NCBI GenBank assembly: GCA_905221605.1 | Contig: CAJNDS010000435.1 | Location: 341,001-405,000, forward strand | Source of the DNA: Symbiodinium natans | Taxonomy: Eukaryota > Sar > Dinophyceae > Suessiales > Symbiodiniaceae | Length of the DNA: 64,000 nucleotides | Direction of reading: 5' to 3' | In this document: positions 53,101 through 61,274 of the stretch, piece after piece | Layout of the letters: each line of letters starts with the position of its first letter | How positions within the stretch are numbered: the first letter of the stretch is position 1 | The notes under the pieces: generated by a model | Told to the model about the DNA's origin: nothing | The model's input: only the letters and a program-made list of their open reading frames with translations | The model's database searches: none | Made by a program: the position numbers and the translations under genes

Positions 53101-56100
53101 TGGGGTTTTGGGTAGAAGCTAAACCCTAAGCCCCGCCATCTGCTTGGTGGCAGAAGTCCGTTCGATTGCTCCTAGGCCTGGCCAGCGAAGGTGCGCAGGC
53201 CTAAAACACTAGAACCCCAAAAGCCCTGAAACTCAAAAACGCCCAGAAGCCCTGAAGCCTTAAAGCCCCAGACCGCTTCAGACCCCTAAACCCTCAAGCT
53301 TGAAACCTGAACCCTCAACCTGAAAGCCTTAGCCCTAAACCCTAAACCCTAAACCCTAAACCCTAAACCCTAAACCCTAAACCCTAAACCCTAAACCCTA
53401 AACCCTAAACCCTAAACCCTAAACCCTAAACCCTAAACTCAAAACCCTAAACCCTAAACCCTCTTACCCTTTCAACCAGCCTTGAAGAGTCCTGAGACCG
53501 ATGCTAGGTGCAGGAGACCTTCTTCAAAACGGCCCTGAAGGTGGAACCGGGGAGGGGGGAAGGGTTGAGGGTGGAGGGTGGCCGAAACCCTAAATCCTAA
53601 ACCCTAAACCCTAAGCCCTAAACCCAAAACCCTAAACCCTAAACCCTAAACCCTAAAACCCAAAACCCTAAACCCTAAACCCTAAACCCTACACCCTACA
53701 CCCTAAACCCTAAACCCTAAACCCTAAACCCTAAACCCTAAACCCTAAACCCGCAAATCCCTGCATGCCCAGGTTCTGGACAACACGCTGCAGAACCCGG
53801 ACGAGGCCAAGTTCAGGCCGATAGGGGTGGAATTTCGTGGGGGGCCGACGTGGAAGTTCCCGAAATTTGGGTTCCCTTCTCAGATTCTCAAACGAATATA
53901 AACAAGAAAGAGGAAGAAAAGTCATAAGACTGTCAAGCGAATAAGAACAAAAAAGATATAAGATCATCATGAGAAGAGAAGCAAGAACACCAGGACTAGA
54001 AAGAAGAAGCCCTCCCTACAAGGAGCCTATTCCCATTATTTAGAGACCAGGTCGTGTGGAGCCGACTCGTTCAGATCACGGAGACACATGCGGGCCTATC
54101 GGGTTTAGCCTTGTGGGACTTAAGTTTTAGGGACTTTTAGGGACTTCAGGAACTTTTGGGGACTTCAGGGACTTCAGGAACTTTACGGACTTTAGGGACT
54201 TCAGGAACTTGAGGGGTTTCAGGGACTTCAGGGACTTTGGGGACCCTTGGCCGCCATCTTCGTTCTTGAGCTCCTTGGCTCCAGGCAGCTGAAAGTCAGC
54301 AACGCGGCGTTGAGCAGCAAGCTGCTGGCGGTGGCAGGCCATGCGATCCCCCAAAGCTCCCCGAACACTAAACTCCAGAAATAGGGTTAAGGTTTAGGGT
54401 TTTTAGGGTTTAGGGCTTAGGGGTTCCATAAAGTCAGGTTCCGGCAACTGTGACTCTGAGGGGGTACATGTGGGGCATGATGTGGGGCATTTCATCCCTT
54501 CTTGCTCTATGCCGAACCTGTTTCAGGTCAGGCGCCGCCCATAGTGGTATTGAGGATGACAAGCAGTAGGGAAACCTCAATGATCTTGATGCTCCCGGGG
54601 AAACGCAATGATCATGCTGATGATTGCTGACGTAGTTCCGCAGATGCCATAGATGAATTTCGACCATGGACAGGGGATCCTATTGTAGAACGTAAACCCT
54701 AACCCCTAAACCCCAAACCCTAAACCCTAACCCCGCATGTATCAGCTCCGTCCAAGTATGATCTGCAGTGCCAGGCAATGCTGGGAAGGAGCTGATGCTC
54801 CTTGCAGGCTTTGAGGCGCGGTACTCATTGCCCCAAATCTCGGGTTTAGGGTTTAGGGTTTAGGGTTTTGGGTGTTTAGGGACTTACATGTCGTGGGGCT
54901 TAGCGAATGGTTTCCTAGGCCTTACGTCAAGTCTTACTTTCTGTTATCTAAAGCCCAAGGAGAGGCCAACATAGAGGGGTTTGCAGTAGGCCCCACTAGT
55001 TTGTGTTGATATAAAACCCAAGCCCATATTCAACAGCATTATGTGTTGGTTGAGAAGAGGACTGTAGCTGTGTTTCCAGAGGTTTTAGGAAGAGAGTGGC
55101 TCACCGGATTCGGGTTCGAAGAGATCCGGGCTCCCCCCTGCGGCTAGGAGTCCGCCGATGGCGAGGCTGCTGGGAGTTCTGCCTTCACGACAGCACCTTA
55201 AACACCACGATCGAACCCTAAACCCTAAGTCGCCAACTCTAAACCCTAGGGCTTTTCCCCTAACTTGGGACACATTTTTTACCCTAAACCCTCTAAGCCC
55301 TAACCCCAAACTCTCGTAGCATAGGGACTAAGAGAGCCCTTAACCCCAGGGACCTGGAGTTGGCCCTTGTTCCCTGAGGGCTCCCATATTTCCCCCACTC
55401 AAGCCTGAAACTCGCCGGAACCTCGCGGCGTTGGAGTTAGGGTCTAGGGTTGGGGGTTTAGGGTTTAGGGTTTAGGATGTCATCCCTAAACCCTAAGCCC
55501 CAGGTAGGGGTCTAAGAGTTCGGGCTTCGTCACGCCATGGTTCTCGTGGAGGCCCAGCTTGAGCAATTGAGTAAGTTAGGGCCATACTCTGAATCCTAAA
55601 CCCTAAACCCTAAACCCTAAACCCTAAACCCTAAACCCTAAACCCTAAACCCTTTTAGGAAGTAATCCCGATGTAGCCAGAGGTTGACCTTTCGCGCCCC
55701 TAGAGAGCTCTGGGCACGTAAGTAACCCTCAACCCTCAACCCCAGGTTTGAGGGTTCAGGGCCCCCCAAGCCGTAAGCCCTACGGCCCAAACCCGAAACA
55801 GAGCAGACCTCAAGGTTTAGGGTTTAGGGTTTAGGGTTTAGGGTTTAGCCCCGCGCCATAGGAGCTGGGTGTGAAGGGTCCGGGTGTGAGGACACAGCCC
55901 ACAAGCCCCTGAGCCTTTCAACCCTAAACCCTAGAAACTCTAGAAGCCCTAAACCCTAGCAGCCCTAAACCCTCTAGAAGCCCAAAACCCTAAACCCTAA
56001 ACCCTAAACCCTGAACCCTAAACCCTAAACCCTAAACCCTAAACCCTAAACCCTAAACCCTAAACCCTAAACCCTAAACCCTAAACCCTAAACCCTAAAC

Positions 56101-59100
56101 CCTAAACCCTAAACCCCAGCTCCTGGCGCTGCCTGCGGCGCCGGATGGGCGCTGCACATCCGTGCGCGAGAGGACGGAGCCGACTTCGTGGAACTTAAAG
56201 GGGGAGCGAAGGGGGGTTTAGGGTTTAGGGTTCAGGGTTTAGGGTTTAGGGATTAGGGTTTAGGGGTTTAGGGAGTGGTGGGTATATCTGGGGATTCGAC
56301 GGGATGGGTTTTAGGATCCAGTTCCTCACGTTTCGCGAAACCGCAATCTGCGAGCTCGGTTTCTACTTGTGTTGAATGTGGGTTTTTGGAGTTCAGGGAT
56401 TGAGGGGTTGAGGGCTTTGATTCATCGCCTGAGCTTTGGATGGTTGGGGGATCGGCTTGAGGCAGAGTAGAATCACACGAAAGAGACTTCATATCGCTTG
56501 CCACGCGCGAAGCTTGCATTGCTGAAAGGGGCTAAGTGGAATCCTACAAAGCTTCAACCCGAAGCTCTAACCCCTAAACAGCCCTCAAACCTCAAGGGGT
56601 TCAGGGTTTAGGGTCTAGGGTTTAGGGTTTAGGGTTTAGGGTTTAGGGTTTAGGCCCCCAAAGTGCACGGTAAGCCCTCGCAGTCGCTTCTGGGCTCCCG
56701 CCCCCGCATTGCCAGGATCCAGGCAGCTGCCGCGGAGCCCAGACTCTCGAAACCCTTTAGGGTTTAGGGTTTAGGGTTCAGGGTCGTAGAGTTTGTGGCT
56801 AAGCCCTAAACAGTACAGATGTGACGCGGTCTAGAAGCTTGGGGCTTTCAGGGCTCAGTCTCCTCTCATCGAGCTAGCGCCAGGCTCATGGTTTAGGGTT
56901 TAGGGTTTAGGCTGAGGCTGAACAGCAACTTTGGATGCTTCATATCCTGAGGCTCTTAATGATTTTTTACAGTGAGCTGCATATGAATCGTGATCTTCAA
57001 GAGGTTCCACTGGCCCACGCAGGGCATCCCTAAACCCTAAACCCTAAACCCTAAACCCTAAACCCTAAACCCTAAACCCTAAACCCTAAACCCTAAACCC
57101 TAAACCCTAAACCCTAAACCCTAAACCCTAAACCCTAAACCCTAAACCCTAAACCCTAAACCCTAAACCCTAAACCCTAAACCCTGAACCCTGAACCCTA
57201 AACCCTAAACCCATAAACCCATAAACCCTAAACCCTAAACCCTAAACCCTAAACCCTAGACCCTAAACCCTAAACCCTAAACCCTAAACCCTAAACCCTG
57301 AGCCCCAAGGCCCCAAGGCCCCAAGGCCCCAAATCCCAAGTTTTGCAAGGCCACGGCCGCCTGGGAGGCCAATGCCCGTGCGGAGCGTGACGCACGAATC
57401 AAGGCCCCACCTTGGGTTTAGGGTTTAGGGTTTAGGGTTCAGAGTTCCCCCAAGCACCTGAAACCCTAGAGGCATGTAAGGATCTTGCATGATAAGGCGC
57501 CATGGGCGGCTTGGGGTTTGTAGAGCTTCTAGGGTTAAGGGTTTAGGGTTTTGGGTTTAGGGTTTACGGTTTAGGGGTTTGTTTGGGTATGAGGCTTCCG
57601 GTATGTCCGCGTTCCTCCAGGCTTCCTACCTCAACCTGTCCAGTTGCTTGTCCATCTGAACCGAAAGCACTGGACAGAACTAGGCCTCCATCAGGGGACA
57701 GTTCTCCAAACTAGAGCAGGCCACTGTCCTGGAGTTGATTTGCAATACATGTTGAAGTTCCATGGGCCCTAATCGATTGGTTTTTATAGGCTTCCCCGTT
57801 CATCCCGGCTTTAGGTTCGTGAAGCCCAATGGCGCCCCGAGAACCGACCGAAACCCTAAACCCTAAACCCTAAACCCTAAACCCTAAACCCTGAACCCAA
57901 ACGCTAAACCCGAAATCCTAAACCCTAAACCCTAAACCCTAAACCCTAAACCCTAAACCCTAAACCCTAAACCCTAAACCCTGCGTCCGACTCCTTTTGA
58001 ATACCCTGCCACAGGAGGAGATCGAGAAGGACCATCGGACACGTCGTCTTGACCCGAAGCCCTACTTAAGGGTCGGAAAAATTACGAGTCCGATTCCCTT
58101 AGGGTCCCTTTAGAATAATGCTATAAAAACCCCCAAAACCCTATTTTAATCATTCAGGCCCCTAGATTGTTGCAAGCAATCCCAAGTTCAACCCTAACAC
58201 CCTTCACCCCACCCACGCCTTCGACATTGACCTGTGAGGCCCCAGTCGGGGGGGTTTAGGGTTTACGCAAGATGCCTCAGCTCCTCTGCAGAAACCTCTT
58301 AAACCCCGAGTTATTGGGCTCCCTGGGCAGTTTCGAGCAGCTGCCTTGGGTTTGGGGCTTGGTTGGGAGGGTTCGGGATTGTTTTCTGGAGCTTTGCGGT
58401 GAAGGCTTGAGGGATCTAGAGTTTCAAGCCCCCGCACTCCCATTTTGCTTTGGTCGTTCCTACATCCAATACAGGCGCTTCCTCCACCCGATGCTCACCA
58501 TGGTCATTGCACCTGAGCACCTCAGCCCCCAGGCATTCAAAAAGCCAAGCCCTAAACCCTAAACCCTAAACCCTAAACCCTAAACCCTAAACCCTAAACC
58601 CTAAACCCTAAACCCTAAACCCTAAACCCTAAACCCTAAACCCTAAACCCTAAACCCTAAACCCTAAACCCAATGCCGGCTTCTGCGCAGGTCATGGTGA
58701 TCAAGCCCCCTTGTGGGATTCTCAGCCTAAACCAAACACTCCAAACTCCAAGCCTTCAATCAGTGAGCAAGCAAACCTAAACCCTCAAAACCAAAAGACC
58801 CAAAAGACCCCAACAAACCGAAAGACCTAAAAGCCCTAAAAACCCAAAACTCCTAAACCCTGAACAGTTTGGGGCTGCGAGGACAAGTCGCGGGCTCCTA
58901 CCTACAAGGGAGGCACGCGGATTGGCCGGGTTTTAGGGAGTAGGGTTTCGGTCAGGGTTTAGGGCGTAGGGTCTTTTAGGGTTTAGGGTTTAGGGGTAGG
59001 GTTGAAGGTTTTGGTTTTAGGGCTGTCTGAAGGCTTTGGGGTTAGGGCTGCTTAAGGCTTAGGGCTTAGGGCTTAGGGTTTAGGGTTCGGGTCTGACGTT

Positions 59101-59674
59101 GAGGGTTCCGGGTCGGAAGCTCAGAATAATGCTATGACGAATCTTCTTAGTATGAGGATTACTAGCTCAGGGTTTTGAGATTGGGTTATGGGTAGGTCTA
59201 GGTAGATTGTTTCCGTTCCAGGCTCCAGCAGCTTAGATCTTTTCCATGGGCCAACATTGGGGGAAGAACAAAAACAGCAATAACAATCGTAACAATAACA
59301 AACAAAAATTAAGCAATAACAAAAAACTAATGATAATGGTAGTAATAATGATATAATAATGATAATAGTCATAATAATGAGAATAATATTAATAATGATA
59401 ATGGTAAGAATACCGCCTTTGCCTGTGGCGTTTGCGAATCTGGTTTCAACTCTCACTCTCTGACCAGGGCATGGTTTCTAGATTTTGTGTCCCCCCCCCC
59501 CCTTGGATGCCTTCGGGGCATTGTGACTTTGCAACCCTGAACCCTCAACCCTAAACCCTAAACCCTCAATCGTAAACCCTAATCTTTCAATCTTCTTCGG
59601 AAAGTCCCTCAGGGGGCGACGAGAACGGACGGATGCAGATCGGCCGCGGCCGGCGTGGCGGCGGCGGCGGCTGA
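44102..59674 (+). CDS. Gene 5: nucleoredoxin-like + PUB-domain protein, >15 micro-exons in telomeric-repeat introns
   Basis: + strand exons spell a thioredoxin/nucleoredoxin fold (LYFSAHWCPPC, FTPKLAYALRDG, KVVFVSSD, YYAEMPWLH, ALPFGSMQKEML, VKGIPSLVILDG, LISADGRSDV), a linker, a PUB domain (KSVRLLLGLASE, NPDEAKFR, KVSNAALSSKLL, ELMLLAGFE), a charged coiled coil (AWEANARAERDARIK, EEIEKDHRTRR) and a Gly-rich end with stop TGA 59672. The WCPPC motif is the nucleoredoxin active site (disulfide reduction). PUB domains bind p97/Cdc48, so a role in ubiquitin/ERAD-linked redox biology is inferred. Most adjacent exons agree in phase. Introns are dominated by TTTAGGG/CCCTAAA. Whether the thioredoxin and PUB parts are one gene is inferred from order, strand, absence of an intervening stop-bearing terminal exon and consistent exon style. 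Confidence 0.7.
44246..44341 (+). repeat. (TTTAGGG)n, ~13 units, next to a G-rich run
   Basis: Near-perfect array ending in GGGGGGCGGGGTGGGGG (44339-44375), in a gene 5 intron. Confidence 0.96.
44680..45000 (-). repeat. CCCCAAAA/CCCCTAAA array
   Basis: 44752-44990 is mostly CCCCAAAA and CCCCTAAA units, unlike the CCCTAAA elsewhere. Followed by poly(C) and poly(A). Confidence 0.92.
45041..45090 (+). CDS. Gene 5 exon: thioredoxin active site
   Basis: IPEVALYFSAHWCPPCS, with CPPC the nucleoredoxin redox motif. Follows CTTTAGAG after poly(C)/poly(A). Phase-2 GC donor GTGCTC|GCTCCT. Confidence 0.85.
45463..45501 (+). CDS. Gene 5 exon: helix after the active site
   Basis: AFTPKLAYALRDG: the family's conserved FTP-L helix that follows WCPPC. 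Phase fits both neighbours (split Ser before, split Gly after). Confidence 0.8.
46020..46735 (-). repeat. Degenerate CCCTAAA/CCCGAAAGCCCTAAA region
   Basis: A long stretch of CCCGAAAGCCCTA-type words becoming perfect CCCTAAA near 46660-46730. The + frame 46059-46400 through it is a repeat artefact. Confidence 0.85.
46754..46793 (+). CDS. Gene 5 exon: KVVFVSSD strand
   Basis: CCCAG|GCAGCTG gives QLKVVFVSSDSCA, the central strand of nucleoredoxin (…FVSSD). The GT donor in phase 0 is proposed. Confidence 0.8.
47643..47678 (+). CDS. Gene 5 exon: YYAEMPW segment
   Basis: CRYYAEMPWLHR, matching the …YY..MPW… stretch that follows VSSD in nucleoredoxins. The start may be 47643 or 47648. Confidence 0.7.
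47964..48015 (+). CDS. Gene 5 exon: ALPF segment
   Basis: GTCAG|GGCCCTG…TACCAG|GCCTGA: ALPFGSMQKEMLGMTYQ, joining MPWLHR to VKGIPSL as in the family (MPWLALPF…F.V.GIPTL). Confidence 0.8.
48388..48445 (+). CDS. Gene 5 exon: GIPSLVILDG (cis-Pro) segment
   Basis: GGCAG|GTGAAAGG: VKGIPSLVILDGTTGRPVL. IP is the conserved cis-Pro loop of the thioredoxin fold. Phase-1 GA donor. Confidence 0.85.
48462..48770 (-). repeat. ~300-bp (CCCTAAA)n block, gene 5 intron
   Basis: Mostly perfect; lies between the ILDG and LISADGR exons. Confidence 0.96.
48945..49285 (-). repeat. CCCTAACA / CCCTGATACCCCAAAA variant array
   Basis: A higher-order unit CACCCTGATACCCCAAAACC repeats three to four times inside telomere-like sequence. 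Confidence 0.85.
49334..49383 (+). CDS. Gene 5 exon: end of thioredoxin fold
   Basis: GCCAAG|AACTC…CGCCA|GTTAGG: ELISADGRSDVARLSSP, corresponding to the …(I/V)S.DGR..V…P end of nucleoredoxin. The donor leads straight into TTTAGGG repeats. Confidence 0.75.
50983..51020 (+). CDS. Gene 5 exon: Pro/Ala linker
   Basis: GCCCAG|AGGTCA…CCCGAG|GCGCGT: VTPAPAAPAAPE. Donor and next acceptor share CCGAGGCG. Low complexity, so weak by itself. Confidence 0.5.
51629..51700 (+). CDS. Gene 5 exon: Lys/Pro-rich linker
   Basis: TCCGAG|GCGAAG…GACTTC|GTGAAA: AKPKAEEGPPKKAWPQPLPP then SWDF. Phase 0 at both ends. Confidence 0.55.
51832..51873 (+). CDS. Gene 5 exon: 14-codon micro-exon
   Basis: TCGCGAG|GCGCTC…GCCGAG|GTTGGG: ALPVALPIDESIAE, phase 0, GT donor. 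Confidence 0.55.
52498..52685 (-). repeat. (CCCTAAA)n block
   Basis: Immediately upstream of the 52694 exon. Confidence 0.95.
52694..52756 (+). CDS. Gene 5 exon: basic linker before PUB
   Basis: TKKRPVQRQGALERVADEPY then E, with GT donor TACGAG|GTTTCA. Preceded by a CCCTAAA block (52498-52685). Confidence 0.55.
53154..53198 (+). CDS. Gene 5 exon: PUB domain helix 1
   Basis: GGCAG|AAGTCC…GCGCAG|GCCTAA: KSVRLLLGLASEGAQ. Amphipathic helix; 45 nt, phase 0. Confidence 0.7.
53325..53757 (-). repeat. Two (CCCTAAA)n blocks flanking the 27-nt micro-exon
   Basis: 53325-53465 and 53585-53757, with exon 53514-53540 between them. Confidence 0.95.
53514..53540 (+). CDS. Gene 5 exon: 27-nt PUB micro-exon
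   Basis: GTGCAG|GAGACC…CTGAAG|GTGGAA: ETFFKTALK, exactly nine codons. It continues in frame to VLDNTLQNPDEAKFR. Confidence 0.75.
53773..53816 (+). CDS. Gene 5 exon: PUB core NPDE motif
   Basis: GCCCAG|GTTCTG…TTCAG|GCCGAT: VLDNTLQNPDEAKFR. NP.E.K(Y/F)R is the PUB signature. Phase 2. Confidence 0.85.
54120..54243 (+). repeat. GGGACTT(C/T)A minisatellite
   Basis: About 11 units of a 9-10 bp word (GGGACTTCA / GGAACTT) in a gene 5 intron. The antisense Lys-Ser-Leu frame through it is an artefact. Confidence 0.85.
54285..54337 (+). CDS. Gene 5 exon: PUB central part
   Basis: TCCAG|GCAGCT…GGCAG|GCCATG: QLKVSNAALSSKLLAVAG. Matches the IK..N..F..KL segment after KYR. Phase-consistent on both sides, GC donor. 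Confidence 0.85.
54775..54839 (+). CDS. Gene 5 exon: end of PUB domain
   Basis: GCCAG|GCAATG: NAGKELMLLAGFEARYSLPQ. Matches LL..(A/G)GFE at the end of PUB domains. The 3' end could be earlier (GAG|GCGCGG at 54815). Confidence 0.8.
55440..56280. repeat. Telomeric blocks of alternating orientation
   Basis: TTTAGGG 55440-55480, CCCTAAA 55590-55655, TTTAGGG 55815-55850, CCCTAAA 55975-56115, TTTAGGG 56216-56275. Small coding-like islands (for example LRHAMVLVEAQLEQL near 55525-55570) lie between them. Confidence 0.9.
57027..57305 (-). repeat. ~280-bp (CCCTAAA)n block
   Basis: Among the longest uninterrupted arrays in the window; inside gene 5. Confidence 0.97.
57350..57403 (+). CDS. Gene 5 exon: coiled coil, part 1
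   Basis: GCAAG|GCCACG…ATCAAG|GCCCCA: ATAAWEANARAERDARIK, 18 codons, phase 0. Located after a 280-bp CCCTAAA block. Confidence 0.7.
57845..58672 (-). repeat. CCCTAAA blocks 57845-57985 and 58545-58672
   Basis: Interstitial arrays around the 58015 exon and the interval downstream of it. No recognised exon lies in 58060-58540. Confidence 0.94.
58015..58053 (+). CDS. Gene 5 exon: coiled coil, part 2
   Basis: CCACAG|GAGGAG: EEIEKDHRTRRL, continuing DARIK in phase. I.KDR..RR is typical of charged helices after PUB domains. The 3' end is approximate. Confidence 0.65.
59613..59674 (+). CDS. Gene 5 terminal exon: Gly/Arg-rich C-terminus
   Basis: CCTCAG|GGGGCG: GDENGRMQIGRGRRGGGGG then TGA. The link to the coiled-coil exons is inferred; one or more exons between 58060 and 59600 may be missing. 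Confidence 0.5.
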
Positions 59675-61270
59675 GGCTCTCCTTGTGCCATCGATCTTAA
59701 AGCTTAGGGCTTCTTCCGCCTAAACCCTAAGCCCTAAGCCCTAAACCCTAAACCCTAAACCCAAAACCCAAATCCCTAAACCCCAAACCCTAAACCCTAA
59801 ACCCTGAAACCCTTCGGATGGCTTGGGGTTTTGGGTTTGAGGGATGTTGGGGTCCGGAGTGGCCAGGGTCAATAGAAAGCTGCTGGCCTCTTTGCTTCGA
59901 TGCCCGAACCAAGACCCGTAAGGCCCGTAAACTGCTCAAGGCTTGGGCTTAGGGTTTAGGGTTTAGGGTTTAGGGTTTAGGGTTTAGGGTTTTGGGATTC
60001 AGGCTTGGGGTTTCGGGTTAGGGGGACGAAGCCCTAAACTTATGTTTTTCCGATCACCAGGTTGCCGCACTTGATCACGGAACGCTTATCTCTAAACCCC
60101 AAACCCTGAAGCCAAAACCCTAAACCCTAAACCCTAAACCCTAAACCCTAAATCCTAAACCTTGAACCTTATATCCTAATTAGCTAGATCTTGGATTTCG
60201 GATCCGGGAGCATGATCACAGAGCAGCCCTAGGCGTTGCGCCCTGAAACAACCTAAAGACTCTAATCCCGACCTCAGCGGGGCCATGGCCGGAGCCACAC
60301 TAAACTCTAAACCCTAAACCCTAAACCCTAAACCCTAAACCCTAAACCCTAAACCCTCAACCCTAAACCCTAAACCCTAACTGCTAGTGTCAGGGGGAAC
60401 ATCCCCTTGCATCCTGTGCCCTCTAAGAGCCCTCCGCCAGGCTAAGGGAACTGAAGTTTTTCCCCCGCGCTGCTGAGGCACCTTTTTGTTGGGGTTTGGG
60501 GTTTAGGGTTTAGGGTTTAGGGTTTAGGGTTTAGGGTTTAGGGATTTGCGTTTAGGGTTTAGGGTTTAGGGTTTAGAGCATCTCTAGTATTTAAGCATTC
60601 TCAGCCCCCTTGGAAGCACTGAGGGTTCACCTCATGCAAAGAATGTGACTTTACGCGCAAGAATCCCAGCTTTGGCAACCCAAGAGCCCCGAAACCCGAC
60701 CCTACCCCAGAAATCCTATAAGCTCGAGAAACCCAAACCCTATTTCTTCCTATGAGGCCTTCAAGCCCTACCCTAGGAATCCCCTTACATCCTCTAAGCC
60801 CTTTTGAAACCCCAGAAGCCCCAAAACTCATGTGAATCCTGAACCCAAAGCTTGGGCGTCACGCAGGGTAAGGCAGAGGGCCTTTGAGAGTAGAAGCTTC
60901 TCTAGGGATTATATCAGTTGGATCGTTAGGGTCAGGGTTTAGGGTTTAGGGTTTAGGGTTTAGGGTTTAGGGTTTAGGGTTTAGGGTTTAGGGTTTAGGG
61001 TTTAGGGTTTAGGGTTTAGGGTTGTGCAAAGCTGTGATTTTTCCGGTGGTTAAGGGTTTGTGCCTCCGGTCAGCTTTCAACGAACATCCCCCACCCACCC
61101 CAAATACTGAAGATTCCGACTCCAGTACCTCGTTAAAACAAGGTGGGTGGAGGGGCGGGGGGGGTGGCCTACGCCCTCAAGACATTCGGGGAATACCCTA
61201 AACCCTAAACCCCAAACCCTACACCCTAAACCCTAAACCCGAAAACCTCAACCCTAAACCCTAAACTCAA
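59675..61270. other. Gap between genes 5 and 6: telomeric blocks and short unrecognised islands
   Basis: Blocks at 59720-59815 (C-strand), 59945-59995 (G-strand), 60300-60380 (C-strand), 60490-60580 (G-strand), 60930-61022 (G-strand, perfect). No motif is recognised in the islands. Confidence 0.6.
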
Positions 61271-61274
61271 TTGT

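Noticed and set aside
54127-54354. Minus-strand Lys-Ser-Leu repeat protein
   Set aside because: Comes from the GGGACTTCA minisatellite; the overlapping + strand exon 54285-54337 fits the PUB domain instead.
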